Counted from the stretch's first letter, positions 35,978 to 45,088 are shown. The stretch: 64,000 nucleotides of DNA from Nostoc sp. KVJ3 (GCF_026127265.1 NZ_WWFG01000003.1:248001-312000); one strand, 5' to 3'. The notes: generated from the letters alone by a model not told the origin. Program-made: numbers and translations.

Positions 35978-38900
35978 TTAGCGTCGAAACTGTAGATGCT
36001 CCCCGTTATCATCTGATTGTTGAGGGTTTATTTTCAATCTCTTCAGAATCGATGGTTTGTCATCTCTAATCAGTTGCCTAACGATGTTCATTTTCTCCTC
36101 AAAAGTCAATACTTTTGCATCAGTTGTAACACTCGTAAATAACTCGCTGACCTTTGCTCCTGTTACCTTTTCACCTTTGACATATTTTCCTACTTCCATA
36201 ACTACTTCTGCCAATCTTTTAATATCTAAACCCTGAATCATCTGTTTGAGATGCAACTTTAATTCTGCTAGTAATGTTTTAGCTAAGGTTGATTCAGTAG
36301 CTGATTGCTCAACAGAGTTAGAGGTGGATAAAATAGCTCTCTTCTCTGCATGAGATTGCAACTCAGCCGTAACCGCTTCATCAAAGTCATTGAATGTAGT
36401 CTTAGATGCAACAAGTTGTTGATGAGATTGAGAAAGTTGTTCTGTCAATCCTAATACTGCTTGGTTTAAAGCAGACTCGACAGATGATTGCTCAATATAA
36501 TCAGAGATTGACAGAATGGCTTTCTTCTCTGCATGAGATTGTAACTCTTGAGTCAAGGCTGTTTCAAAGTCATTGAATGTAGTCTTAGATGCAAGAAGTT
36601 GTTGACGAGATTGAGAAAGTTGCTCTGTCAATCCTAATACTGCTTGGTTTAAAGCAGACTCGATAGCTGATTGCTCAACATAATCAGAGATTGACAGAAT
36701 GGCTTTGTTTTGTGCATGAGATTGCAACTCAGCCGTCAATGCTGTTTCAAACTCATTGAATGTACTTTTAGCAGCAAGAAGTTGTTGATGAGATTGAGAA
36801 AGTTGTTCTGTCAATCCTAATACTGCTTGGTTTAAAGCAGACTCAATAGCTGATTGCTCAACATAATCAGAGATTGACAGAATGGCTTTGTTTTGTGCAT
36901 GAGATTGCAACTCAGCCGTAACCGCTTCATCAAAGTCATTAAATACAGTTTGAGCTTCAACTAACTGCTGATGAGATCGAGAAAGTTGCTCTGTTAAGCT
37001 TAATATTGTTTGGGTTAAAGCAGACTCGACAGCTGATTGCTCAATATAATCAGAGATTGACAGAATGGCTTTCTTCTCTGCATGAGATTGTAACTCTTGA
37101 GTCAAGGCTGTTTCAAAATCACTGAATGTACTTTTAGCAGTAACAAGTTGTTGATGAGATTGAGAAAGTTGCTCTGTCAATCCTAATACTGCTTGGTTTA
37201 AAGCAGACTCGATAGCTGATTGCTCAATATAATCAGAGATTGATAAAATAGCTCCTTTTTCTGCATGAGATTTTAACTCTTGAGTCAAGGCTGTTTCAAA
37301 GTCATTGAATGTACTTTTAGCAGCAACAAGTTGTTGATGAGATTGAGAAAGTTGTTTTGTTAACCCTAATACTGCTTGGTTTAAAGCAGACTCGATAGCT
37401 GATTGCTCAATATAATCAGAGATTGATAAAATAGCTCCTTTTTCTGCATGAGATTTTAACTCTTGAGTCAAGGCTGTTTCAAAGTCATTGAATGTACTTT
37501 TAGCAGTAACAAGTTGTTGATGAGATTGAGAAAGTTGCTCTGTCAATCCTAATACTGATTGGTTTAAAGCAGACTCGATAGCTGATTGCTCAACATAATC
37601 AGAGATTGATAAAATAGCTCCTTTTTCTGCATGAGGTTTTAACTCTTGAGTCAAGGCTGTTTCAAAGTCATTGAATGTAGTCTTAGATGCAAGAAGTTGT
37701 TGATGAGATTGAGAAAGTTGCTCTGTCAATCCTAATACTGATTGGGTTAAAGCAGACTCGATAGCTGATTGCTCAATATAATCAGAGATTGATAAAATAG
37801 CCCTCTTTTCTGCATGGGATTGCAACTCAGCTGTCAATACTTCCTCAAAGTCATTAAATGCAGTTTGATATTCAACTAACTGCTGATGAGATCGAGAAAG
37901 TTGCTCTGTTAATCCTAATACTGTTTGGGCTAAAGTAGATTCAATACTTGATTGCTCAATATAATCAAAAATTGACAAAATAGCTCTCTTTTCTGCATGG
38001 GATTGCAACTCAGCCGTCAATGCTGTTTCAAACTCATTGAATGTACTTTTAGCATTAACAACTTGTTGATGAGATTGAGAAAGTTGTTCTGTCAATCGTA
38101 ATACTGCTTGGGTTAAAGCAGACTCGATAGCTGATTGCTCAACATAATCAGAGATTGACAGAATAGCTTTATTTTCTGCATAAGATTGCAACTCAGCCGT
38201 CAATGCTGTTTCAAACTCATTGAATGTACTTTTAGCAATGACAAGTTGTTGATGAGATTGAGAAAGTTGTTCTGTTAGCCCTAATATTGTTTGGGTTACA
38301 GCAGACTCGACAGCTGATTGCTCAATATAATCAGAGATTGTATTTAAGAGTTGTCTGGTGGCTGGTTGTGAAGAATGGACATAATTTGCTTCTCTATTAA
38401 AAATTGTTGAATCTTGTCCGTTAATTTGTCTTGAGAGTTTCTCTGTTCGTTGACCTCGAAGCCCATCATCTGTAGAGCTTTGGTTAATTCCTGCAATATC
38501 GTCTCCATGCTCGAAGACTTTTTCGAGTTCAGCATCTCGGTTAATTGCTGCAAGAAGTTCGACTGATTCGCGCTCATTTCGATTAGGTTCTCGGCTTGGC
38601 TCGTTTCTAAGAACTCGATTTTCTGGGTCAATTGCTGGCTGTTGGTTTGTAACTGCTCGAAATTCTTGTTCAATTGCTCTATCTTCTCGGTTAGGAACTG
38701 TATCTGAGTTAGGTTGTTGTCGTTGGTTAAAGTCATGGGTTTGTACCTGTGGTTTATTTTGTAAAAGATAGGGAACAGGCAATGGGGAACAGGCAACAGT
38801 TTTTTCTATTTCCTCTTCCCTGTGTGTTGGTAAGAGATCCAATTTGTCATTCCCTGTTGCCCGTTCCCTGTTGCCTGTTCCCTCAAGTTGTATAGAACGT

Positions 38901-41900
38901 TGTTCTGGTATCGGCTTACGCAAAGGTGGAAAAGCCGCAGTCTTTGAATGCTGATTCTGCTGTTGCCAGTCCCGAAAGGTTGGAGCAAGATGACTCAATT
39001 TCTCGTAAGCGAGTGGCCCACTTGCGACTATGAAATCATCAACACCTTTAGAAGGCCCTGGCAAGCTGACAACTTTTACTCTTGCTCCAGCTTCTTGTAA
39101 CAATCTTCCAGTCACGGAAATATCTCGCTCGATATGGAGCTTAGTTTCAGGCTTGGTTTCGTAGTCAAAGCAGAACTTGAAAACTCTCCCTGGTGTGGCG
39201 AAAACCGCTAATTCCTCATGTAGGTAAGACTTACCGATTTTTTTACCAAACTCATCTTTGGGAGTTCGGTATCCCGATGAAATCCCAGGTAGCCCAATGG
39301 CAGCATGACCCTGACTCAACAGACTGGCTGCTTTTTTCGCGCCTTCTGCTAGAGCACAGGGGATATTATGTTTCCAGACACAGTACCAAAATCCTGACTG
39401 GCGATCGCGATCACTGGGGTTCACCTTGTGTTTGGAGTAAATGCGTTCGGCAATATCGTCAGGGACATCTAGCAAGAAGATACTTAATTCAACTTTTGGG
39501 GGATGCTCATATTTAATGAATTTCCCTTCAATTATTTGCCCAGACTCATCTTTTTTGGGTCTTGGTTGATTTGGCTTGTAGCATCCCCATCGTTTAATCG
39601 GCGGTTTCTCACCTGGCTTTAAGTTAGCAAATGTTCGCGCATCAACTCCAGCATCACACCACCATCCACCAGCATCAAGATGCGAATATGCCCTTATAAA
39701 ACCATCTGTTAGCCGTCCTGTATTTGTTCGATTCAGTTTTTCGCTGACCATGAGCCGTTCCCAGGCTTCATGCTCACCACCTGCATAGTTAAACTGAAGA
39801 CTCTCAAAGTTCAACGCTGTAATATCGGGATGAATAGCACTATTTTCAAACTCCTGCCAATCCTTTGGTTCAATAAAATTGGGAATGTCTTCAGTATGAT
39901 ATGGTGTCCAAAACGCTTCTGTGGGGACAGGAGATTTCAGTACTGGCTTAGAGAAAACCGATTCAACAGTATTATAATTTGGTGTCTCTTTCAAGACGGG
40001 CAAGACTTTCGGTACTTTTATTGATGAATCATGGCTTGTTGTTCGGCTAGATGCAACTGATTTCACAATTGGCCCGACATTTGGAGTAGATACTGTCGTC
40101 TCTTGTTTTAGTACTGGCTTCTCAAAAGGGGCACTTATATTTATAGTTATTGCTTGGTGCTGCTTGAAAGTCGATTTCTGAATTTGTTTTCGTAGCAATT
40201 CCAAAGCATTCTCTTTGGCTTTCGACTGTTGCGCCAACTCTACCAATCGCGTTGGATCTTCGGTGTAAATTTTTAATTCATGCCTTGCACGGCTGGCAGC
40301 AACATAAAAACTTTCCTGTCCAATAGTGAAATCTGCCGAAATTAACACCCGATCCGCAGTTTTCCCCTGACTACTATATGTTGTACTCACAAGGGCATAG
40401 TCTAAGTTTTGCGCCTGTGCCAAACTAATGGATTCAGTACGCTCATCAGCATATTTAATCTGGACGATATTCAGGTCGATCGCTGTTACAGTAAATTCCT
40501 GCCCGTTGCGTCGTCCCAATTGCCGATCGTTTTTCTTCCATTGCAAGCGATCGCCCACAGCAATTTCAATCTGGTGACTCTGGTAAACCGCTTTCTCAAA
40601 AGCCGTGTCTACATCCATTACCTGACCATTATCACCAATTAGGGTCAACTTATCAGTAGTTCGACCTACCACTTCATATAATTTGCCTTTATCCAGCCCC
40701 CGGCGTTTGTAATCCCGTGTGGGCATGACCACATCACCAATTTCAAAGTTATGGGCAAACCGCATCTGTACTTTTGTCAGATTTTTGGTTTGCAATTGGG
40801 TGATGGTTGCAGTTTCTCCCAAAGTTCCTTCACCCTTGAGCTTCGAGCGAATCGCTTGGGTAAGGGCAAGTCTTTCTGTATTTGTTCCAGCTAACACAAG
40901 AGTTTTGAGTCGCTGCTCTGGTGTCCCTACTATATAATCATTGGCGATCTGCTCTATTTTGGATTCTGAAGAAACAGTTTTTATTGAGCCGGTCGCCAGT
41001 AGATGTTCAAATCCCGCTTCTACTCTGCCATCGGCAATTAAATCTACTGCCAGCTTCAGTTGAGGGTCTTTTTGGCGCAACGATTCATTGAGGTGTGCGG
41101 TTTTGATTCCCGCCTGTTGCAAGGATTTGAAGGGATTCCCTGCTGATACTGCTGACAACTGCCGAGTGTCACCGACTAAAATCACCCTAGCTTGAAGTAA
41201 GGTTGCTCGTTGTAGGAGTGCATGGGCATCCTTAGCACTGAGTAAACCCGCTTCGTCCACAATCCAGATTTGATTTGGTTCAATTTCTTGTGGTTCAGTG
41301 ACAAGTAATCTAGCCACTGTAAGAGACTGAATTTCTAACTCTTCACTCAAAACCTTAGCAGCAGAGGAACTAGGGGCAAAGCCAATAATAGTGTATCCGG
41401 CATCTGTGGCTATCGCTTTCAACTCCTTGAGGGCGAAAGTCTTACCAGCACCAGCTACTCCCTGCCATGCAATGAACTGGTCAGATGTTGTTGCAGCTAA
41501 TTCTACTGCTTGGCGCTGTCCGGTATTTAGTAAGGTTTTCTGTAACTGGCTCTCAACTACTTCTCTATTAGTTATTGGGACTACTTTTCCAACACCTTGC
41601 TGCATCAACTCAATCGTCGCCAACTCCCGCCTCACTGCTGTCATCGTCGTAAATTGGTGAGTTAACCCTGGCAAACCGATTAACTCCTGATGTTCTCTAA
41701 CCAGGGGTGCAATCGCTGTTACATCCGTAGCTAAACGTGATTCTAGGATGAATTTTTCTAAATCCTCTTGTCTAAAAGCGACATTTCTCTCACTGCAATG
41801 TGCGATCGCATCATCTAACGCATCAATCAGACTTTTTTGCTCAACCACAAGAGGAGCGTGTTCTTTTCTTGGTTCTCCTGGCTTGACAAACGTGATACCT

Positions 41901-42736
41901 AACGCCGCAGCTTCTTCTTTCCACAATGCAACTAATTCTGATTCTGGTAGTTTCTGCTTGCGCTGGCGGGTATCATCCCAAATTTTTTCACGTTCGGCCC
42001 AAGTGGAAAAAGCACCAGATGAGGCGATGATTTGCTGTCGCCGCTTAGAAAATGCCTCTAAATCCTCGAATTTAAACCCTTTTATATCAAACTGCCCATG
42101 TAAACGAAGCTCTGTCTCGTAGCCAAGCTTCTGCACCTCACGCGCCAGAGAGCTTTGGTATGCCATCCCCAAGAATTTCTTATTGGCGAATATTTCATTA
42201 TTGCCCAAACTCAACCACCTACCATCTGGAGTTTGGGTCATGTTCATCAGCAAACAATGGGTGTGCAGATGTGGGTCTAAATCCCGACTTTCGATGTGAT
42301 CGAACTGCGCGACGACCAAGTTACCAGTCTTAACCCTATGTCTCTTGTTATCGTCTGTCACTCTGGTATAGGCGTAACGCTGCTCTATTAGCTCCAGGGT
42401 TTCTTTTAGCGCCTGATGATGGGCATCGATTAACCGTGTATCCCCACCCACCAATGCCATCAAGCTTACACTTTTGGGCGCAGAAAATGTACAGTCTAAT
42501 GCGGCTCTGCGTTCTCCTTTCCCCTTTTCTTTGACTACTCTGGCATTCAATACCTCACGACCATCAGGCGTAAGCCCCTCAATGATATTTTTAAAAGCGT
42601 CTTCGTCATCGACTGCCCCTGACAACCCCAACTTTTTAGCACCTTGACCATTCCAAAGCGACTTTCCTTGGTGATAGTAATTCTTGATGAAGTAGTTCAC
42701 CGCCATCTCTGAGGACACGTTAGCCGCTGTTAGCAT
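35978..42736 (-). CDS. MobF (TraI/TrwC-type) relaxase-helicase with extra DUF3854 domain and 61-aa repeats
   Basis: Nicks and unwinds plasmid DNA for conjugation. Seen in 2252 residues: candidate catalytic tyrosines Tyr15, Tyr20 and Tyr21; the HUH metal site His156, His158 and His160 in DPHLHTH; a RecD-like helicase with Walker A GVAGAGKT (about 425-432), IVDEAGLLS and GDTRQLSAVS, and a late YSSQGKTAD motif. At about 965-1240 comes a DUF3854 TOPRIM-like domain (LAEGAKKAASLL, CFDYETK, KGVDDFIVA) homologous to the replication protein. A low-complexity stretch follows (about 1280-1465) and then eleven 61-residue repeats (1467-2137). Classical TrwC is about 1000 and TraI about 1750 residues. All relaxase and helicase motifs look intact. 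Confidence 0.88.
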   Translation of the reverse strand: MLTAANVSSEMAVNYFIKNYYHQGKSLWNGQGAKKLGLSGAVDDEDAFKNIIEGLTPDGREVLNARVVKEKGKGERRAALDCTFSAPKSVSLMALVGGDTRLIDAHHQALKETLELIEQRYAYTRVTDDNKRHRVKTGNLVVAQFDHIESRDLDPHLHTHCLLMNMTQTPDGRWLSLGNNEIFANKKFLGMAYQSSLAREVQKLGYETELRLHGQFDIKGFKFEDLEAFSKRRQQIIASSGAFSTWAEREKIWDDTRQRKQKLPESELVALWKEEAAALGITFVKPGEPRKEHAPLVVEQKSLIDALDDAIAHCSERNVAFRQEDLEKFILESRLATDVTAIAPLVREHQELIGLPGLTHQFTTMTAVRRELATIELMQQGVGKVVPITNREVVESQLQKTLLNTGQRQAVELAATTSDQFIAWQGVAGAGKTFALKELKAIATDAGYTIIGFAPSSSAAKVLSEELEIQSLTVARLLVTEPQEIEPNQIWIVDEAGLLSAKDAHALLQRATLLQARVILVGDTRQLSAVSAGNPFKSLQQAGIKTAHLNESLRQKDPQLKLAVDLIADGRVEAGFEHLLATGSIKTVSSESKIEQIANDYIVGTPEQRLKTLVLAGTNTERLALTQAIRSKLKGEGTLGETATITQLQTKNLTKVQMRFAHNFEIGDVVMPTRDYKRRGLDKGKLYEVVGRTTDKLTLIGDNGQVMDVDTAFEKAVYQSHQIEIAVGDRLQWKKNDRQLGRRNGQEFTVTAIDLNIVQIKYADERTESISLAQAQNLDYALVSTTYSSQGKTADRVLISADFTIGQESFYVAASRARHELKIYTEDPTRLVELAQQSKAKENALELLRKQIQKSTFKQHQAITINISAPFEKPVLKQETTVSTPNVGPIVKSVASSRTTSHDSSIKVPKVLPVLKETPNYNTVESVFSKPVLKSPVPTEAFWTPYHTEDIPNFIEPKDWQEFENSAIHPDITALNFESLQFNYAGGEHEAWERLMVSEKLNRTNTGRLTDGFIRAYSHLDAGGWWCDAGVDARTFANLKPGEKPPIKRWGCYKPNQPRPKKDESGQIIEGKFIKYEHPPKVELSIFLLDVPDDIAERIYSKHKVNPSDRDRQSGFWYCVWKHNIPCALAEGAKKAASLLSQGHAAIGLPGISSGYRTPKDEFGKKIGKSYLHEELAVFATPGRVFKFCFDYETKPETKLHIERDISVTGRLLQEAGARVKVVSLPGPSKGVDDFIVASGPLAYEKLSHLAPTFRDWQQQNQHSKTAAFPPLRKPIPEQRSIQLEGTGNRERATGNDKLDLLPTHREEEIEKTVACSPLPVPYLLQNKPQVQTHDFNQRQQPNSDTVPNREDRAIEQEFRAVTNQQPAIDPENRVLRNEPSREPNRNERESVELLAAINRDAELEKVFEHGDDIAGINQSSTDDGLRGQRTEKLSRQINGQDSTIFNREANYVHSSQPATRQLLNTISDYIEQSAVESAVTQTILGLTEQLSQSHQQLVIAKSTFNEFETALTAELQSYAENKAILSISDYVEQSAIESALTQAVLRLTEQLSQSHQQVVNAKSTFNEFETALTAELQSHAEKRAILSIFDYIEQSSIESTLAQTVLGLTEQLSRSHQQLVEYQTAFNDFEEVLTAELQSHAEKRAILSISDYIEQSAIESALTQSVLGLTEQLSQSHQQLLASKTTFNDFETALTQELKPHAEKGAILSISDYVEQSAIESALNQSVLGLTEQLSQSHQQLVTAKSTFNDFETALTQELKSHAEKGAILSISDYIEQSAIESALNQAVLGLTKQLSQSHQQLVAAKSTFNDFETALTQELKSHAEKGAILSISDYIEQSAIESALNQAVLGLTEQLSQSHQQLVTAKSTFSDFETALTQELQSHAEKKAILSISDYIEQSAVESALTQTILSLTEQLSRSHQQLVEAQTVFNDFDEAVTAELQSHAQNKAILSISDYVEQSAIESALNQAVLGLTEQLSQSHQQLLAAKSTFNEFETALTAELQSHAQNKAILSISDYVEQSAIESALNQAVLGLTEQLSQSRQQLLASKTTFNDFETALTQELQSHAEKKAILSISDYIEQSSVESALNQAVLGLTEQLSQSHQQLVASKTTFNDFDEAVTAELQSHAEKRAILSTSNSVEQSATESTLAKTLLAELKLHLKQMIQGLDIKRLAEVVMEVGKYVKGEKVTGAKVSELFTSVTTDAKVLTFEEKMNIVRQLIRDDKPSILKRLKINPQQSDDNGEHLQFRR
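36326..38338 (-). repeat. Eleven tandem 183-bp repeats coding the relaxase C-terminus
   Basis: Units of 61 codons begin ISDYIEQSAIESAL and continue LTEQLSQSHQQLV, FNDFETALT, then AEKKAILS. Eleven full copies and one degenerate copy (NSVEQSATESTLAK) are visible. Heptad-like spacing of Leu/Ile suggests a long helical or coiled-coil rod. The regular 183 bp period at DNA level indicates recent tandem duplication and would allow copy-number change by recombination. Confidence 0.9.
38344..38736 (-). CDS. Nested coiled-coil ORF in another frame of the relaxase gene
   Basis: A 130-residue frame, ATG at 38736, same strand as the relaxase but a different frame. The product has strong heptads (LTEKIEQLNKNFEQL, QQLTQKIEFLETSQ, LTDKIQQFLIEKQ) and looks like a genuine coiled-coil protein. 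The overlapping relaxase frame there is low-complexity and charged (for example NEPSREPNRNERES). Either it is an overprinted gene, or a segment that was once in frame has been bypassed by compensating shifts. No clear ribosome-binding site precedes the ATG. Low confidence as an expressed gene, but the composition is too ordered for a typical shadow frame. Confidence 0.35.
   Translation of the reverse strand: MTLTNDNNLTQIQFLTEKIEQLNKNFEQLQTNSQQLTQKIEFLETSQAENLIEMSANQSNFLQQLTEMLNSKKSSSMETILQELTKALQMMGFEVNEQRNSQDKLTDKIQQFLIEKQIMSILHNQPPDNS
38771..38884. repeat. GGGAACAGG-type dispersed repeats within the relaxase gene
   Basis: Tandem GGGAACAGGCAATGGGGAAC (38771 onward) and, after about 50 bp, inverted copies (TTGCCCGTTCCCTGTTGCC, near 38857-38875). 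This is a Nostoc-type intergenic repeat family found here inside an open frame, joining the DUF3854 domain to the C-terminal repeat region of the relaxase. It suggests the giant gene arose by fusion across formerly intergenic DNA. Confidence 0.55.
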
Positions 42737-42832
42737 GGCTCACCTCTGTTATGGGGTTTACAAAAGTTAATCCTTGTTCTATTCCATCTGTTAGTGCGGC
42801 CTACTCTCGTCAAGAAATTCTGATTATTTTCT

Positions 42833-43023
42833 CTTATTGCAAGATAATCACCCTTGCAATAAGTATTGAAGTCAAAATCAATCCCCGTCATCAAACTTCG
42901 TAGTGCTTGATGACGAATGAAAATTTTTTCGTGAGACTTTGACCAAAACAAAATTTTATTTCCCCAACTCTCCTGTCATTTAATATAGCAAAAAATCGAG
43001 CATTCTTTCCGCCAAATATGGCG
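42833..43023. other. oriT: Candidate oriT: three inverted repeats upstream of the relaxase
   Basis: Within the 740 bp spacer between the divergent relaxase and actin-like genes: CTTATTGCAAG/CTTGCAATAAG (42833-42843 and 42853-42863), CGTCATCAA/TTGATGACG (42886-42894 and 42907-42915), and CGCCA/TGGCG (43010-43014 and 43019-43023). Perfect hairpins about 100 bp from a MobF relaxase start are where origins of transfer are usually found. No nic consensus for cyanobacterial MobF is known to me, so the nick site cannot be named. Confidence 0.45.
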
Positions 43024-43110
43024 TACTGTGCGTCACAAAAAGATGGATTCCAAGCCTTATGGTTCTTGAAGCTAATTACTAGATAATTGGGATAATCCTT
43101 GAAAAAATTG

Positions 43111-43170
43111 GGAATTATTAGGAAGTACTAGGAAGTCTTGGGAAGTCTTAGGAATTGTTGGAAAATATTA
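43111..43170. repeat. parC: Six tandem 10-bp repeats (centromere-like iterons)
   Basis: Units GGAATTATTA, GGAAGTACTA, GGAAGTCTTG, GGAAGTCTTA, GGAATTGTTG and GAAAATATTA follow each other without spacers at 43111-43170, one helical turn each. They lie about 310 bp upstream of the actin-like gene, in a G/A-rich, C-poor tract extending to about 43330. Direct repeats phased at 10-11 bp upstream of parM are typical of type II partition centromeres, so this is a parC candidate. Confidence 0.55.
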
Positions 43171-43476
43171 AGCTAATGAGAATATGGAGAGGAGATGATG
43201 TTAAATAGTTGAAAAGGTAAGAAATGAATTGGAGATTTGGGAGATATTGTTTAGATATTGGGAGATGTTGAATGTAATTGGTGATTATTGGGAATTGAGA
43301 GATTTTGTGGAGATTTTCTATCAGATGCACGAATTCATGATTTGTCAAAGAGTATTGCTAAAACTGTAATCTTTCTTTGTAAATGTGGAAAAAATCACGG
43401 TTTGGGCGGTTCAAGTTGAGAGTAATTATCAATTAGATAGACAAAAAAAGGGTCAAAAACAGGGAGAAATTTTCTT

Positions 43477-44577
43477 GTGGATTTAATGTTGAGTCTTGAT
43501 CCGGGAACTTCAATGACGAAGATGGTTTATCGTGTTCTCTCGGAGATTTCGTACAAGTCAGAATTGCTGTGTATGGAACCAGAGTTAATTAAGATTTCCA
43601 AAGATTCGTTGGATTTATATGAGTCTGGGCAAATGAATCGGCCCAATCCAGAGAATGAAGCGTGGATAGAGTACAACGAAGAATATTATGCGGTTGGGTT
43701 TTTGGCACAAAAGTATTTTGAAGCGCGAATCAATTTTTTAGAACTCAAGTATGAGAACGCGATTCCAAAAACTTTGGCAGCAGTGGGGGCAATAGCGATT
43801 AGAGATTCTTTGAAGGCAAACTTTGATTTATCCTTGGGACTGCTATTGCCTTATGGGGAGTGGGAAGATAGAGAAAGATTGGAGAGGGGTTTAATATCGG
43901 CACTGTCTAGCTTTAGCTTTCGAGGGAAACAATTTTGTATAAATCTGATTAACTTTCAGTGCTTGCCCGAAGGTGGGGGACTGATATTGACGCGAAGTAA
44001 AAAACTTGGCACAGATTTCAATAAAATGAACATTGCTGTGGTGATGGTGGGATTTCGGGATATATCAGCCGTAATCTTTGAGCGTGGTATCTCAACTGGA
44101 AAAACGGAAGGATTGGGCTTGGCGTGGATGCTGGAGAGAATCAAAAGCCGAACATCAGGGCAAAACTTACATGAACTGTTAAAGGCTGTTCATCTATCAG
44201 GCCCGACATTGAAACCGAGATACTGCAAACCTTTGGCTCGGAGCAAGAAGTCTGATTTTCAGGTTGAGGAGATAGCACAAATTATTGAAGTGGCTGACTT
44301 ATCTCGTAAAGAATACTGGGAAAAGGTATCCACTTGGCTCAAAATTAATATTCCTGCCCATATTGAGCAAGTCATTATTGGTGGTGGAACGTCGGAATAT
44401 TTAGGCTCGGAGTTGAAAAATTTGTTTACTCATACCGACATTTCATGGGCAGCAGAATTATCTGAGGATGTGCGTTTAGCTTTTAACCTGCCGATTAAAA
44501 AAGATGCCTTGTGCTTGCGTTTCACTGATGTATATGGATTGTTTCGTTACCAACACGCTACATTTCGTAATTCGTAA
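43477..44577 (+). CDS. Actin-like ATPase, plasmid segregation (ParM/Alp-like)
   Basis: 366 residues. Actin-fold signatures: phosphate-1 loop LSLDPGTSMTKMVY at the N-terminus and the adenosine-type motif VIIGGGTSEYLG near residues 300-310. The phosphate-2 region is probably NIAVVMVGFRDISAV. Such filaments push plasmid copies apart. Start GTG 43477 is supported by AGGGAG at 43461-43466; ATG 43486 is an alternative. It is preceded by 10-bp centromere-like repeats and followed, 76 bp later, by a small protein that may be its DNA-binding adaptor. A second, different actin-like gene lies at 62997-63965. Confidence 0.75.
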   Translation: MDLMLSLDPGTSMTKMVYRVLSEISYKSELLCMEPELIKISKDSLDLYESGQMNRPNPENEAWIEYNEEYYAVGFLAQKYFEARINFLELKYENAIPKTLAAVGAIAIRDSLKANFDLSLGLLLPYGEWEDRERLERGLISALSSFSFRGKQFCINLINFQCLPEGGGLILTRSKKLGTDFNKMNIAVVMVGFRDISAVIFERGISTGKTEGLGLAWMLERIKSRTSGQNLHELLKAVHLSGPTLKPRYCKPLARSKKSDFQVEEIAQIIEVADLSRKEYWEKVSTWLKINIPAHIEQVIIGGGTSEYLGSELKNLFTHTDISWAAELSEDVRLAFNLPIKKDALCLRFTDVYGLFRYQHATFRNS

Positions 44578-44579
44578 TG

Positions 44580-44611
44580 ACGCTCCTGCGTCGCTACCGC
44601 TACGCTAACGT
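44580..44611. repeat. Short GCGTCGCTACCGCTACGC dispersed repeat
   Basis: A cyanobacterial short repeat flanked by a direct repeat CGTAATTCGTAAT on both sides (about 44566-44578 and 44610-44622). It sits in the spacer between the actin-like gene and its neighbour. Confidence 0.5.
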
Positions 44612-44653
44612 AATTCGTAATAGTAATTTGCTTGTGAAGAGAGGAATATTAGA

Positions 44654-45088
44654 ATGTTTTCAGATGTTGAGTTTCGCTTACGAAGTAGAGTTAAGGCTGA
44701 TAGTTCCGAAGCCGTGGTAATTAAGTATCTAAACTCCAGAAATACTCTTTATCCTGCTAAAGATATGGCGATGATTGCTATCAGCACCTATTGGCTTCCT
44801 TTAGCTTATCAAGCTGTGAATCAATCAGTGGATTTAGAGCCACACATTCGTGCTTGTCTTTACCGCCTTCAACTCCACTCTTCATATTTGATGGGACTGC
44901 TGGGAGAAATCCCGCCTCAAGGAACGCCGATGATTGCAGTAGCCTCTAATCAATCACAGCCACTACAACTAATACAATCATCACCATTACCAATATCCAG
45001 GACTTCAGTCAAAGAACCATTACAAATAGCCAGAACTCCTGTACCAGAAGAATCGGAGTCGGGAACTGACTGGTTAAATCCGTTTTAG
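44654..45088 (+). CDS. Hypothetical protein, possible ParR-like adaptor
   Basis: 144 residues, same strand and 76 bp after the actin-like gene, preceded by GAGAGGAAT. The N-terminal half is compact and helical with basic residues (VEFRLRSRVKADSSEAVVIK, then YPAKDMAMIAISTYWLPL). The C-terminal half is Pro/Ser/Gln-rich and ends with an acidic-hydrophobic tail (EESESGTDWLNPF). ParR proteins have an N-terminal ribbon-helix-helix and a C-terminal peptide that binds ParM; the layout fits, and the small gene beside a parM is usually parR. No direct sequence signature seen. Confidence 0.45.
   Translation: MFSDVEFRLRSRVKADSSEAVVIKYLNSRNTLYPAKDMAMIAISTYWLPLAYQAVNQSVDLEPHIRACLYRLQLHSSYLMGLLGEIPPQGTPMIAVASNQSQPLQLIQSSPLPISRTSVKEPLQIARTPVPEESESGTDWLNPF

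Noticed and set aside
36326..38338. Regular repeats that could be taken for a CRISPR array
   Set aside because: The 183-bp units are contiguous coding repeats without spacers and keep a single open frame; no Cas gene is present.
39193..39516. 107-residue antisense ORF in the relaxase DUF3854 region
   Set aside because: Antisense shadow of a conserved domain, no start signal.
42730..42951. 73-residue ORF overlapping the relaxase start
   Set aside because: Overlaps the relaxase ATG and the candidate oriT hairpins, with no domain-like composition and no ribosome-binding site.
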